A DNA stretch of 64,000 nucleotides from Phytohabitans houttuyneae (GTDB lineage Bacteria > Actinomycetota > Actinomycetes > Mycobacteriales > Micromonosporaceae): assembly GCF_011764425.1 (NCBI RefSeq), contig NZ_BLPF01000002.1, positions 310,001 to 374,000 on the forward strand. The letters run 5' to 3'. The notes beneath the pieces are model-generated. The model was not told where the DNA came from. It saw nothing but the letters and a program-made list of their open reading frames with translations, and ran no database searches. Positions 8,525 to 17,999 of the stretch are shown piece after piece; the first letter of the stretch is position 1; each line of letters opens with the position of its first letter. The translations under genes and the position numbers were made by a program.

Positions 8525-11500
8525 GTGATTCGGCGTGCGCTGGGTGGGTTCGTCGCGTTGGCGACGGTGTTCGCGGCTTCGTCGTTCGTCGGTCCGCAGT
8601 CCGCGTCCGCGGTCGCGCTGCCGAGCGGGTTCCAGGAGCAGGTCGTCTTCAGCGGCCTCAGCTCGCCGACCGATCTGGAGTTCGCGCCGGACGGGCGGGT
8701 CTTCGTCGCCGAGAAGGGCGGCCGGATCAAGGTCTTCGACGACCTCGCCGACACCACCGCGACGGTGTTCGCCGACCTGTCCGCGAACGTGCACAACCAG
8801 TGGGACCGGGGCCTGCTCGGACTGGCGCTGGCGCCCAACTTCCCGGCCAGCCCGTACGTGTACGTGCTGTACACCTACGACGCGCCGCCCGGTCAGACCG
8901 CCCCGGTCTGGAACGACGTGTGCGCCAACGCCAACGACGGGCGCTGCGTGGTCACCGGCCGGCTCTCCCGCCTGCAGGCCAGCGGCAACACGATGACCGG
9001 CAGCGAGCAGGTGCTGCTGCACGACTGGTGCCAGCAGTTTCCGAGCCACTCCATCGGTGACATCGCCTTCGGCGCGGACGGGATGCTCTACGTGGCCGCC
9101 GGCGACGGCGCGAGCTTCAGCGCGGTCGACTACGGCCAGCTGCCCGCCGGGGCGCCGACCAACCCGTGCACGGACCCGGCCAACGAGGGCGGGGCGCTGC
9201 GATCGCAGGACATCCGCACCGCGGGCGACGAGACCCAGCTGGACGGTACGCTGCTGCGGCTCGACCCAGCCACCGGCGCGGCCGCGGCCGGCAACCCGAA
9301 CATCGGCTCGGCCGACCTGGACACCCGGCGGATCGTCGCCAACGGCCTGCGCAACCCCTTCCGGATCACCATGCGGCCGGGCACCAACGAGGCGTGGATC
9401 TCCGACACCGGATGGAACACCTGGGAGGAGGTCAACCGGGTGGTCAACCCGACCGCCGGCGTGACCAACTTCGGCTGGCCGTGCTGGGAGGGCAATGCCC
9501 GGCAGTCCGGGTACGACAGCGCCAACCTGCCGATCTGCGAGACCCTCTACACCGCGCCGGCGGGCACGCACGCCCCGCCGTTCGTGGCCTGGAACCACGC
9601 CAGCAGGCTCGTCGCGGGCGAGGCCTGCCCGACCGGTGGCTCCTCGTCGACCGGCGTGGCGTTCTACCCGACCGCCGGCGGCCCCTACCCGGCCGCGTAC
9701 AACGGCGCGGTCTTCTTCGCCGACTACTCGCGCCGGTGCATCTGGGCGTCGCTGCCGTCCACGCCGGGCGGCCTGCCCGACGCGGCCAACCTGCAGACGT
9801 TCGTGTCCGACGCCGCCAGCCCGGTCGACCTGGAGGTCGGCCCCGGCGGCGAGCTGTACTACGCCGACCTCGGCGGCGGCACGGTCCGCCGGGTGCGCTA
9901 CTTCCCGGGCAACCAGCCGCCGAGCGCGGTCGTCGAGGCGTCGTCGACGCAGGGTCCGGCGCCGCTGACGGTGACGTTCAACGGCACCGGCTCCACCGAC
10001 CCCGACCCGGCCGACGAGGGACGCCTGCGGTACGCGTGGGACTTCACAAACGACGGGGTGACCGACTCCACCTCGCCGACGGCGACGTTCACCTACAACA
10101 CGGCGGGCTCGTACACGGCGCGGCTGACGGTGACCGACACGTTGAACGCGACGGGCACCAGCACGATCACCATCACGCCGGGCAACGAGGCGCCGACGGC
10201 GGTGATCGACACGCCGGCCGCGAGCACGACCTGGGCCGTCGGCGACACGATCGCCTTCTCCGGACACGCCACCGACCCGCAGCAGGGCACGATTCCCGCG
10301 TCCCGCCTCGACTGGGACCTGGTGATGCACCACTGCTCCACGCCGGACAACTGCCACGAGCACAACGTGCGCAGCTGGACCGGCGTGGCGTCCGGGTCGT
10401 TCGAGGCACCGGACCACGAGTATCCGTCCTATTTGGAGCTCAAGCTCCGCGCCACCGACCAGGACGGCCTCTCGCACGCCGTGACGCGGCGGCTGGACCC
10501 GAAGACGGTCAACCTGACGTTCGCCACCGTGCCGTCCGGACTCCAGCTCACCGTCGGCTCGTCGTCGGGCACCACACCGTTCTCCCGTACCGTGATCCAG
10601 GGCTCGACCAACTCGGTGTCCGCGCCGTCGCCGCAGGGCTCCTCGGTGTTCGCGTCGTGGTCCGACGGCGGGGCGCAGACCCACGTCATCACCGCGCCCG
10701 CCGCGGCGGCGACCTACACCGCGACCTACACGGCGGCTCCGACTTCCCAGCGGATCGGCTACACCCAGGTCGGCGCGTCGCTCGACAGCGGCGACATGAA
10801 CCACATGAACGGCTCGCGGTTCGTCACCGGCTCCGAACCGGCGGCGGTCACGTCCATGTCGGTGTACCTGAAGACCGTGCAGGCGGCGCCGAACAACCAG
10901 TACCAGCTCGCCATCTACGCCGACTCGAACGGCTCGCCCGGCGCGCGGGTGGCCACCAGCACGTCGGGCACGCTTGTGGCCAACTCGTGGAACACCCGGC
11001 CGGTCACCGCGACGCTGGCCGCCAACACGCCGTACTGGCTCATGTACAACACCAACGGCGACAACAACATGAGCTTCGACGCCGGCAGCGCCAACCAGGG
11101 CGCGTGGAGCGGATCCACGCTGTTCGGCACCTGGCCGGCGACGTTCGGCGCGTCCAGCCGGTGGAACGCGAAGTTCTCCATCTACGCGACGGCCGGCGCG
11201 GACACCGGCGCGCCGACGGTGAGCTCCACGACCCCGGCCGGCGGCGCCACCGGAGTGGCGGTGAACGCGCCGATCACCGTGCGGTTCAGCGAGGGCATGG
11301 CGGCGGGCACCATCACGCCCGCGAACCTGGAGCTGCGCGGCCCGGGCGGCACCCTGGTCAACCGGACCGTCACCTATGACGCGGCCAGCGAGGCCGCGAC
11401 GATCACGCCGTCCGCGGCGCTGGCCGCCTCGACCCAGTACACGGTGACCGTCCGGACGGGCGTGACCGACGCGGCGGGCAACGCGCTCGCGGCCAACCAC

Positions 11501-11980
11501 CAGTTCTCGTTCACCACGGCCGCGACCACCGCACCGCGGTTCGGGTACGACCAGGTGGGTGCCTCGCTGGACTCCGGCGACATGAACTACATGAACGGCT
11601 CGCGGTTCGTCAACGGCGCCACCGCGCTCACCGTCAGCCAGATCTCCGTCTACCTCAGGGGCGTGCAGGCCGCGCCGGCCAACCAGTACCAGGTGGCGAT
11701 CTACACCGACGTGAACGGCTCGCCGGGCACGCTCGTGGCGTCGAGCACGTCGGGCACGCTCACGGCGAACTCGTGGAACAGCCGGCCGGTCACCGCGACG
11801 CTGGCGCCGAACACGGCGTACTGGCTCATGTACAACACCAACGGCGACAACAACATGAGCTTCGACGCCGGCAGCGCCAACCAGGGCGCCTGGAGCCAGC
11901 CGCGCCCGTTCGGCACGTGGCCGTCGTCGTTCGGTACGTCCACCCGCTGGACCGCGAAGTACTCGATCTACGCCTCATAG
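8525..11980 (+). CDS. Secreted PQQ-type sugar dehydrogenase-like multidomain protein
   Basis: About 1151 residues. An N-terminal secretion signal ('ALGGFVALATVFAASSFV', cleavage near ASA) is followed by a six-bladed glucose/sorbosone dehydrogenase-like domain (about 30-460; 'TDLEFAPDGRVFVAEKGG', 'RGLLGLALAPNF', 'NGLRNPFRI'). Then come a PKD domain (464-550), a second Ig/PKD-like domain (552-660), a sandwich domain A (738-892), a Big_5 Ig-like domain (893-1000) and a near copy of A (1001-1151). The enzyme probably oxidises a sugar outside the cell, with the C-terminal modules binding a polymer; both points are inferred from family. GTG 8525 lies nine bases after GGAGG (8511-8515). ATG 8519 is also in frame but only three bases from that site. 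Confidence 0.82.
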   Translation: MIRRALGGFVALATVFAASSFVGPQSASAVALPSGFQEQVVFSGLSSPTDLEFAPDGRVFVAEKGGRIKVFDDLADTTATVFADLSANVHNQWDRGLLGLALAPNFPASPYVYVLYTYDAPPGQTAPVWNDVCANANDGRCVVTGRLSRLQASGNTMTGSEQVLLHDWCQQFPSHSIGDIAFGADGMLYVAAGDGASFSAVDYGQLPAGAPTNPCTDPANEGGALRSQDIRTAGDETQLDGTLLRLDPATGAAAAGNPNIGSADLDTRRIVANGLRNPFRITMRPGTNEAWISDTGWNTWEEVNRVVNPTAGVTNFGWPCWEGNARQSGYDSANLPICETLYTAPAGTHAPPFVAWNHASRLVAGEACPTGGSSSTGVAFYPTAGGPYPAAYNGAVFFADYSRRCIWASLPSTPGGLPDAANLQTFVSDAASPVDLEVGPGGELYYADLGGGTVRRVRYFPGNQPPSAVVEASSTQGPAPLTVTFNGTGSTDPDPADEGRLRYAWDFTNDGVTDSTSPTATFTYNTAGSYTARLTVTDTLNATGTSTITITPGNEAPTAVIDTPAASTTWAVGDTIAFSGHATDPQQGTIPASRLDWDLVMHHCSTPDNCHEHNVRSWTGVASGSFEAPDHEYPSYLELKLRATDQDGLSHAVTRRLDPKTVNLTFATVPSGLQLTVGSSSGTTPFSRTVIQGSTNSVSAPSPQGSSVFASWSDGGAQTHVITAPAAAATYTATYTAAPTSQRIGYTQVGASLDSGDMNHMNGSRFVTGSEPAAVTSMSVYLKTVQAAPNNQYQLAIYADSNGSPGARVATSTSGTLVANSWNTRPVTATLAANTPYWLMYNTNGDNNMSFDAGSANQGAWSGSTLFGTWPATFGASSRWNAKFSIYATAGADTGAPTVSSTTPAGGATGVAVNAPITVRFSEGMAAGTITPANLELRGPGGTLVNRTVTYDAASEAATITPSAALAASTQYTVTVRTGVTDAAGNALAANHQFSFTTAATTAPRFGYDQVGASLDSGDMNYMNGSRFVNGATALTVSQISVYLRGVQAAPANQYQVAIYTDVNGSPGTLVASSTSGTLTANSWNSRPVTATLAPNTAYWLMYNTNGDNNMSFDAGSANQGAWSQPRPFGTWPSSFGTSTRWTAKYSIYAS
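11031..11103 (+). repeat. 73-bp perfect direct repeat, copy 1 (copy 2 at 11817-11889)
   Basis: Bases 11031-11103 and 11817-11889 are identical and 786 bases apart, inside the two copies of the C-terminal domain of the secreted dehydrogenase. Perfect DNA identity within a more diverged protein duplication suggests recent duplication or gene conversion between the copies. Confidence 0.85.
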
Positions 11981-12811
11981 CGCGTCGATGCTTTCGGTTC
12001 CCAGCACGTTCAGCAGCGCGAGCGCCTCGGCGTCACGTGATCCGGGCGGCGCGGTGTAGAGCACGAGGTGCTGGTCGCGGTCGACGAGGGCGAGGCCGTC
12101 GCAGTCGACGGTGATCGGTCCGACGGCTGGATGGTGGAACGTCTTTGTGAGCACCGGGAGCGGCTGCACGTCGTGCCGCTCCCAGAGCCGGGCGAACTCG
12201 GCGCTGCCGTCGCGCAGCTCCTGGACGAGGCCGGTCACGGCGGGGTCCGACGGGTACCGGGCGAGGGTCGCGCGCAGCTCCATGACGACGTGGTGGCGGA
12301 ACTGGGCGGTGTCGGAGATCGCGAACAACGGCGGCGGCCCGAGGAACGCGCGGCGGGCGAGGTTGCGGTCGGCCGGGGCGAGCCGGCCGAAGTCTTCCAT
12401 GAGCGCCGCCGCGAGGTCGTTCCACGCCAGCACCTCGAAGGCCGCCGACGTGACGAACGCGGCGGTCAAAGGGAGGCGCTCCAGCAGCGCGAGGATGCTC
12501 GGGCGCACGTCGCGCCGGTGCAGGCCGGTCCGGATGGGCGCGGTGCCGGCCAGCACGTGCAGGTGGTCGCTCTCCGCGTCGGTCAGTCGCAGCGCGGTGG
12601 CGATGCCGGCGAGCACCTCACCGGACGGGCGCGGCGCCCTGCCCTGTTCGAGGCGGACGTAGTACTCGGTCGAGATGTGCGCGAGGACCGCGATCTCTTC
12701 ACGCCGAAGGCCCGGCGTCCGCCGCCGCGGACCCGACGGGAGGCCGACGTCCTGCGGGCGGAGCCGCTCGCGCCGGCTGCGCAGAAACCTCCCGAGCTCT
12801 TGCTTGTCCAT
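11975..12811 (-). CDS. XRE-family regulator with MmyB-like ligand domain
   Basis: A 278-residue regulator. The N-terminal helix-turn-helix covers residues 5-75 ('LGRFLRSRRERLRPQDVGL', 'LRREEIAVLAHISTEYYVRL' and 'RPSGEVLAGIATALRL'). The MmyB-like C-terminal domain ('AAFVTSAAFEVLAWNDLAAAL' onwards) is a PAS-like fold found in many actinobacterial regulators. It is divergent from the SDR gene at 12899 with 87 bases between starts, the usual arrangement when such a regulator controls its neighbour. The stop overlaps the 3' end of the dehydrogenase gene by six bases. Confidence 0.92.
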   Translation of the reverse strand: MDKQELGRFLRSRRERLRPQDVGLPSGPRRRTPGLRREEIAVLAHISTEYYVRLEQGRAPRPSGEVLAGIATALRLTDAESDHLHVLAGTAPIRTGLHRRDVRPSILALLERLPLTAAFVTSAAFEVLAWNDLAAALMEDFGRLAPADRNLARRAFLGPPPLFAISDTAQFRHHVVMELRATLARYPSDPAVTGLVQELRDGSAEFARLWERHDVQPLPVLTKTFHHPAVGPITVDCDGLALVDRDQHLVLYTAPPGSRDAEALALLNVLGTESIDAL

Positions 12812-12898
12812 ACGCCCCAGTCTGCGCCTTCCACGACGGCGGATCCTGGTACCGACTGTGCCTGCATCCGCATCCCGGGCCCGGCGACGCTTTTCGGC

Positions 12899-13684
12899 AT
12901 GACAAACCGTTTCGACGCCACCCCCGCCGGCCTGCTGGCCGGCAAGGTCGTATTCATCACCGGCGCCAGCCGCGGCATCGGCGCCGCGGCAGCACGGCTC
13001 TTCGCCCGCGAAGGCGCCGCCGTCGTGCTCGCCGCCCGCGGTACCGACGCCTTGAACCGCGTCGTGGCCGAGGTCCGCGCCGAAGGCGGCGTCGCCGACG
13101 CGGTCACGATGGACCTCGCCGACAGCGCGAGCATCCGCGCCGCCGTCGACCGGGTCGAGCAGCTGCACGGCCGGCTCGACGGCGCCTTCAACAACGGCGC
13201 GACGGGCCAGAGCCAGCCCGGCCCGCTCGATGCCACCAGCGACGAGGACATCGACGAGCAGTTCGCCGTGAACTTCCGCGCCCACTGGACCGCCATGACG
13301 GCCGAGGCCGCGCTCATGCGCCGCACCGGCGGCGGGGCGATCGTCAACACCTCCAGCATCGGCAGCCGCCGCGCGAACACCGCCCTGCCCGCGTACGGCG
13401 CCATGAAGCGCGCGCTCAACAGCATCACCGAGACCGCCGCGGTGACCTGGGCCCCGCACGGCGTGCGGGTCAACGGCATCACCGCCGGCGGCACCGCCAC
13501 CGAGATGATGGACGCCTGGGAGGCCGCGACCCCCGGCATCGTCAAGCAACTGACGGCCGCGATCCCGATGGGCCGGATGGCCGAGCCGCGCGAGGTCGCC
13601 GAGGCGGCCGCCTGGCTGCTCAGCGACAGGTCGTCGATGGTGACCGGCGCGATCGTGCCCGTCGACGGCGGCGCCGGCGCCTGA
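12899..13684 (+). CDS. Short-chain dehydrogenase/reductase (SDR)
   Basis: A 261-residue NAD(P)-dependent oxidoreductase. The Rossmann motif is 'GASRGIGAAAARLF'. The catalytic set is Ser152/153 in 'NTSSIGSRR', Tyr166 and Lys170 in 'YGAMKRAL', with the structural 'NNGA' motif (usually NNAG). The C-terminus 'GAIVPVDGGAGA' is typical of classical SDRs. The substrate cannot be read from the sequence. There is no clear ribosome site before the ATG; GACGCT seven bases upstream of it may be a weak leaderless -10. Probably regulated by the divergent XRE protein. A short hairpin follows at 13695-13709. Confidence 0.92.
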   Translation: MTNRFDATPAGLLAGKVVFITGASRGIGAAAARLFAREGAAVVLAARGTDALNRVVAEVRAEGGVADAVTMDLADSASIRAAVDRVEQLHGRLDGAFNNGATGQSQPGPLDATSDEDIDEQFAVNFRAHWTAMTAEAALMRRTGGGAIVNTSSIGSRRANTALPAYGAMKRALNSITETAAVTWAPHGVRVNGITAGGTATEMMDAWEAATPGIVKQLTAAIPMGRMAEPREVAEAAAWLLSDRSSMVTGAIVPVDGGAGA

Positions 13685-13694
13685 GTCGTCACCT

Positions 13695-13709
13695 TCCCGC
13701 GCGGCGGGA
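13695..13709 (+). terminator. Small hairpin after the SDR gene
   Basis: TCCCGC, a three-base loop and GCGGGA form a six-pair stem 10 bases after the stop. There is no T tract, so terminator function is only a suggestion. Confidence 0.3.
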
Positions 13710-13836
13710 TCGGTCGCGGTCGACGCGGAAATGCGCAAGATGGAAATGCGCAAGGCGGAAGAAGGGTCAGGGCGTGGTCTCTGGCTAATGTGGCGAGTGG
13801 GTGGTAAAGCCCGTCGTGATCGGAAGGCGGAACAGC

Positions 13837-14943
13837 ATGGCTGACCCGCGTCTGCGTCGACTCGCGAGGGTGTTGGTCCATCACTCGCTCACGACGCAAA
13901 ACGGGGACCGGGTCCTGATTCACGCACCGGCATCGGCGGCGCCGCTGGTGCGTGAGGTCTATCGCGAGGTGATCCGGGCGGGAGCGCATCCGACGGTGCG
14001 AGCCGGTCTGGACGGTATCGAGCGGATCGCGGTCGAGGAAGGCACCGACGAGCAGGTTCGCCGGCTCACCGCGCTGGACCAGCGCGAAATCGAGGGCGTT
14101 GACGTGTGGCTGGTGATATCGGCCGACGCCGACGTGCCAACCGGCGCCACCGCGACGGCGCGGGCGGCAATTCTTCGCGCCGCGCAGGCATCGCTGATGA
14201 GACAGTGCATCGCGCGGATCGCGAAAGGTGAGCTTCGCTGGTGCCGTACGGTGGTGCCGACCGAGTCAGGTGCGGCACGGGCCGGCATGCCCCTGGACGA
14301 GTACCAGGACTTCGTCTTCCGGGCGGGCCTGCTCGACAGGGAGGACCCGATCGCGGCCTGGAAGGACCTGCACGACGCCCAGCAGCGGATCGTCGACTTC
14401 CTCGGCAAGCACGACACCGTCCACATCGTGGCGCCGGGTGTCGACCTGGAGTACCGGGTGGCGGGCCGGACGTGGATCAACGGCAGCGGCCAGTACAACT
14501 TCCCCGACGGCGAAGTGTTCACCGGCCCGATCGAGGATTCGGTGCGCGGCACCATCCGGTTCAGCTATCCCGCCGTTTACCGCGGCGCGCGGGTGGACGA
14601 TGTGACCCTGCGCTTCGAAAACGGCCGTGTCGTCGAAGCCTCGGCCGGTGCCGGCATGGAGTTTCTCCAGACGATGCTCGATACCGACGACGGTGCGCGC
14701 TACGTCGGAGAGGTCGCGTTCGGGCTCAACGAGGCTGTCGACAGGTTCACCGCGAACACGCTGTTCGACGAGAAAATCGGCGGGACCATGCATTTGGCGG
14801 TCGGCCAGTCCTATCCGCACACCGGCGGCACGAACCGGTCGGAAATCCATTGGGACATGGTGACCGATCTGCGTGACGGCGAGGTGTACGTCGACGGGCG
14901 GCTGTGCTACGAGAAAGGGCGGTTCCTCGCGACGGTGATGTGA
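13837..14943 (+). CDS. M29-family aminopeptidase
   Basis: A 368-residue metallo-aminopeptidase of the AmpS/PepS/aminopeptidase T family, releasing N-terminal residues from peptides. The family signatures are clear: 'VVPTESGAARAGMPLDEY', 'WINGSGQYNFPDGEVFTGP', 'GEVAFGLNEAVD' and 'NTLFDEKIGGTMHLAVGQSY' followed by 'EIHWDMVTDL'. These supply the Glu, His and Asp metal ligands. It is soluble, with no signal. ATG 13837 has GGAAGG at 13822-13827. It is first in a same-strand set with the genes at 15005 and 15703 (gaps of 61 and 86 bases), so a shared pathway is possible. Confidence 0.93.
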   Translation: MADPRLRRLARVLVHHSLTTQNGDRVLIHAPASAAPLVREVYREVIRAGAHPTVRAGLDGIERIAVEEGTDEQVRRLTALDQREIEGVDVWLVISADADVPTGATATARAAILRAAQASLMRQCIARIAKGELRWCRTVVPTESGAARAGMPLDEYQDFVFRAGLLDREDPIAAWKDLHDAQQRIVDFLGKHDTVHIVAPGVDLEYRVAGRTWINGSGQYNFPDGEVFTGPIEDSVRGTIRFSYPAVYRGARVDDVTLRFENGRVVEASAGAGMEFLQTMLDTDDGARYVGEVAFGLNEAVDRFTANTLFDEKIGGTMHLAVGQSYPHTGGTNRSEIHWDMVTDLRDGEVYVDGRLCYEKGRFLATVM

Positions 14944-15004
14944 GCAAGCGGGGGCATCGTCAAGCAAATACACAAATCGGGGACCTTAGCGAGGGGAGAC
15001 CGCA

Positions 15005-15616
15005 ATGACATTGGCATTCGAGACAGAGGGCACCGAGACACTGGCGCCGTGTCCCACGAGTTTGGCGGACCTGCGCCTGTTCACCCCGCCGAAGGGCGGC
15101 ATCGACAAGCTCAACTTCGTCACGTGGGACACGATCGAGGTGCCGGGCTTCGGTGAGGACACCATCGAGCTGCGGGGCCACTACCAGATCCAGCGGGCCG
15201 ATCCGACGGCGGCTGACTGGGTCAGCGCCTCGGTGGAGATCACGATGTTGGAGATGGACCTGACCGGCGTGAGTGAGAAGTTCGGTCCGGTGCACGCGAG
15301 CGTGAACTACCAGATCGGCAAGCGGTCGCGCGGGCGGGTCAGCCCGGGCACCGTGTATCCGGGGCTGCCGGACTCTCCGAAGATGTGCACGATGGAGGGG
15401 TACATGCAGTTCGAGCTGTCCGCGCTGTCGATGGTGGTCTTCAACAAGGAGCCGGTGGTGCTCAGGCACAAGATCACCCACATCCCGCCGGTCGGGCAGG
15501 GCGGCGGCACCGAAGGCCGGGTGGGTGTCGAGCTGTTCACCCGGGACAACCCGGACGGCCCGCCCGTGGCGGTGCTTCGTCAGGTCAAGACCCACATCGG
15601 TGCGTGGAAGCAGTAG
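15005..15616 (+). CDS. DUF6073-like protein
   Basis: A 203-residue protein, probably cytoplasmic and rich in beta strands. The core 'PKGGIDKLNFVTWDTIEVPG', 'ELRGHYQIQRADPTAADW' and 'VVFNKEPVVLRHKITHIPPV' resembles what I remember of the DUF6073 family, whose function is unknown. ATG 15005 has GAGGGGA nine bases upstream. Its position between an M29 peptidase and a PLP aminotransferase suggests a role in amino-acid or peptide modification (inference only). Confidence 0.68.
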   Translation: MTLAFETEGTETLAPCPTSLADLRLFTPPKGGIDKLNFVTWDTIEVPGFGEDTIELRGHYQIQRADPTAADWVSASVEITMLEMDLTGVSEKFGPVHASVNYQIGKRSRGRVSPGTVYPGLPDSPKMCTMEGYMQFELSALSMVVFNKEPVVLRHKITHIPPVGQGGGTEGRVGVELFTRDNPDGPPVAVLRQVKTHIGAWKQ

Positions 15617-15702
15617 TAGCCGACCCGTGGTGCGTGGCCCTCTGCGTCCGGTGACGGCGGGGGCCGCGCACCATGGTGAGCTTGAGGACTGGAGCGATGG
15701 CC

Positions 15703-16914
15703 ATGGTGGATGCCCCGATCTCCTCGCATCTGAACGCTGTCAGTGCCGCGTCGGCGCCTTTCGTGCGGTTCCTGATGACCTCGACGTGGGCCGCGCGCAG
15801 GGCCGAAGGCGACGGCTGCGACTTCGTCGTGGGCAACCCGCAGGAGATGCCGCTGCCGGCCTATGTGGATGCGATCCGGCGGGCGAGCGTTCCGCAGGAT
15901 GCCAGCTGGTTCGCGTACAAGCTGAACGAGACCGTCCCGTGTGAGGCGGCCGCGGCTTCGCTGCGGGAGCGGCTCGGCGTGGCGTACGAGGCCGAGGACA
16001 TCTTCCTGACCAAAGGCGCCTCGAGCGCGCTGGTGCTCGCGTTCAGCACGGTGCTGGAGCCCGGCGACGAGGTCGTCTTCCAGAGCCCGCCGTGGTTCTT
16101 CTACGAGTCCATGATCGCCTTCGCCCGCGGTGTCCCGGTGCGCGCGCCGGTCGACCGGGCGACGTTCGACCTCGATGTCGACGCGATCGCCGCGGTGATC
16201 ACACCACGCACCCGCGCGGTGATCGTCAACTCGCCCAACAACCCGACCGGCCGCATCTATCCGCCGCAGACGCTGCGCCGGCTGGCCCAGGTGCTCACCG
16301 CGGCCTCCGAAGAGTACGGTCGCGCGATCTACCTGATCTCCGACGAGGCGTACAACCGGATCCTGTTCGACGGCCGCCGCTTCCCGAGCCCTACCGCCTA
16401 CTACCCGTACTCCTTCCTGGTCTACAGCTACGCCAAGGCGCTGCTGACACCCGGCCAGCGCCTGGGCTATCTGGCCCTGGCGCCATCGATGCCCGATCGG
16501 GAACGTATGCGTGGCGCCGTCCTGGCGGCCCAGTACAACGGGTTCGGCATGCCCGACGCGGTACTGCAGCACGCGCTGCCCGAGCTCGAACACCTCTGCA
16601 TCGACCTGGACCAGCTGCAGCGCCGCCGCGACCTGCTGGTCGACGCGCTGCGCGCGCAAGGATACGAAGTACACGCCCCCGAGGGCGCCTTCTACCTGCT
16701 GCCGCGCGCCCCGATCGCCGACGACAACGCGTTCGTGGAAGCCCTGGCCGCCCGCGACGTCTTCGTCCTGCCGGGCAGCGTCGTCGAGCTGCCCGGGTAC
16801 TTCCGCATCTCGCTGACCGCGAGCGACGCGATGGTCGAGCGTTCCATCCCCGCCTTCGCCGCTGCCATCGCGGCGGCGGGAGAGCGCGCACGCCCCGTCG
16901 GTTCACCCCGATGA
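15703..16914 (+). CDS. PLP-dependent aminotransferase, class I/II
   Basis: A fold-type I aminotransferase of about 403 residues. It shows the PLP-phosphate segment 'KGASSALVLAFS', the substrate/PLP motif 'NSPNNPTGRIYP', 'SDEAYNRILF' and the Schiff-base Lys (about 245) in 'YSYAKALLTPGQRLGYLAL'. The C-terminal Arg is probably in 'GYFRISLTAS'. The amino donor and acceptor cannot be told. Three in-frame ATGs exist (15673, 15697, 15703); 15703 is chosen because GGAG lies eight bases before it. The 3' end overlaps the convergent exported protein by 12 bases. Confidence 0.93.
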   Translation: MVDAPISSHLNAVSAASAPFVRFLMTSTWAARRAEGDGCDFVVGNPQEMPLPAYVDAIRRASVPQDASWFAYKLNETVPCEAAAASLRERLGVAYEAEDIFLTKGASSALVLAFSTVLEPGDEVVFQSPPWFFYESMIAFARGVPVRAPVDRATFDLDVDAIAAVITPRTRAVIVNSPNNPTGRIYPPQTLRRLAQVLTAASEEYGRAIYLISDEAYNRILFDGRRFPSPTAYYPYSFLVYSYAKALLTPGQRLGYLALAPSMPDRERMRGAVLAAQYNGFGMPDAVLQHALPELEHLCIDLDQLQRRRDLLVDALRAQGYEVHAPEGAFYLLPRAPIADDNAFVEALAARDVFVLPGSVVELPGYFRISLTASDAMVERSIPAFAAAIAAAGERARPVGSPR

Positions 16915-17856
16915 CCCGGACGCGGCCGCACACTTCGGACCGTTGTCGGGCGTGACCTGCAGCGGAAACCAGGCGCGCTGCCCGGGTGGGTAGCCGACCG
17001 CCACCCGTAGGCAGGCGTTACGCCGGGCGGCGGTGTTCAGCGCGCCGGCGACAGTGTCGATGATGTAGCTGCCGACCGCCTGGCAGGCGACGTGGACCGC
17101 GGGCATTGCCCGGATCCGGGCGCACACGGCGGCGCTGATCACCTCGGCCAGCAGCGCACGGACGAACGCGTTGTCCGGAAACGCGGAGGCGATGCCGCGG
17201 GTGTCCGCGCGGCCAATGATGATCAGGCAGCCGCGGACGGTGCAGCCGGCCTGGCCGGGGCTGGGCCTGGGCAGCTGCAGGTAGAGGGCGAGCCGGGTCT
17301 GCGGGCCGACGATCCCGATCTGCGGAAGCCCGGCGCGTTGCTGAAACGTCCGGACCGCTGCGGCGGCATCGCCGTCGAAGGTGGCGCCGCGGCCGGCGGC
17401 GATGCCGTGCACGGCGAGGCGGGCCCGCAGGGTGGTCACGCAGCTGCCCTGTGAACCGGCGGCCTCGCCGGTGGGTTGCCGAAGCGAGACGCAGTCGCGG
17501 CGCAGGTCCCACCGGTCCGGTCCATCCGGCAGGTGGGCGAGGGCGTCGAGCGTCGGCTTGTCCAGCACGCCGTCCTGGTGCAGGCCGCGGCCGGCTTGAA
17601 ACTCCTTGATGTACCTGGTGGTCTCGCGCAGGTAGTTGCCGGTCACGTCCATCGGTGCCCCGCGAGCCCGAAGCACCTGTTGCAGGTGCCGCACACATTC
17701 CGGGCGGGCCTCGCCCCACCGCATGGGGCCGCAGTCACGCAGACCGTCCAGCTCGCCGGCGAAGCTGTCACCGACGTCGCCGGCGTCGGTGTCGGCGACG
17801 GCGCCGAACAACCCGAGCAGCACGACGGCGACCACAACCGTCCAGATCGCGCGCAC
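16903..17856 (-). CDS. Exported peptidoglycan-binding protein
   Basis: A 317-residue protein with an N-terminal signal or anchor helix ('IWTVVVAVVLLGLFGAVA'). Two PG_binding_1-type repeats follow, around residues 50-115 ('CVRHLQQVLRARGAPMDVTG', 'YIKEFQAGRGLHQDGVLDKP') and 140-195 ('CVTTLRARLAVHGIAAGRGA', 'AAVRTFQQRAGLPQIGIVGP'). The remaining ~110 residues contain many Cys and no recognised enzyme motif. GTG 17856 has GAGGAGGG upstream. Role inferred: cell-wall association. Confidence 0.82.
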   Translation of the reverse strand: MRAIWTVVVAVVLLGLFGAVADTDAGDVGDSFAGELDGLRDCGPMRWGEARPECVRHLQQVLRARGAPMDVTGNYLRETTRYIKEFQAGRGLHQDGVLDKPTLDALAHLPDGPDRWDLRRDCVSLRQPTGEAAGSQGSCVTTLRARLAVHGIAAGRGATFDGDAAAAVRTFQQRAGLPQIGIVGPQTRLALYLQLPRPSPGQAGCTVRGCLIIIGRADTRGIASAFPDNAFVRALLAEVISAAVCARIRAMPAVHVACQAVGSYIIDTVAGALNTAARRNACLRVAVGYPPGQRAWFPLQVTPDNGPKCAAASGSSG

Positions 17857-17999
17857 GACACCCTCCTCGTGACGTCGGTGGGTTCAGCCGCCATCACGTT
17901 GCCGCCTGTCAGGGCCGCGGGTCATCCGAGCGAGTACTCGATATCGAGCAGGTGCCAGCACTGTTGCACCGGCCAAAGCAGCACTGCGACGATTTCACG

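Noticed and set aside
8435-11500. A ~1000-codon minus-strand open frame opposite the secreted dehydrogenase
   Set aside because: Arg/Gly/Val-rich composition without domains, and fully antisense to a gene with a clear signal peptide and domains.
13727-13754. Direct repeat of GGAAATGCGCAAG with 15-base period before the aminopeptidase
   Set aside because: Only two copies and no clear link to a promoter or regulator site; too little to call an operator.
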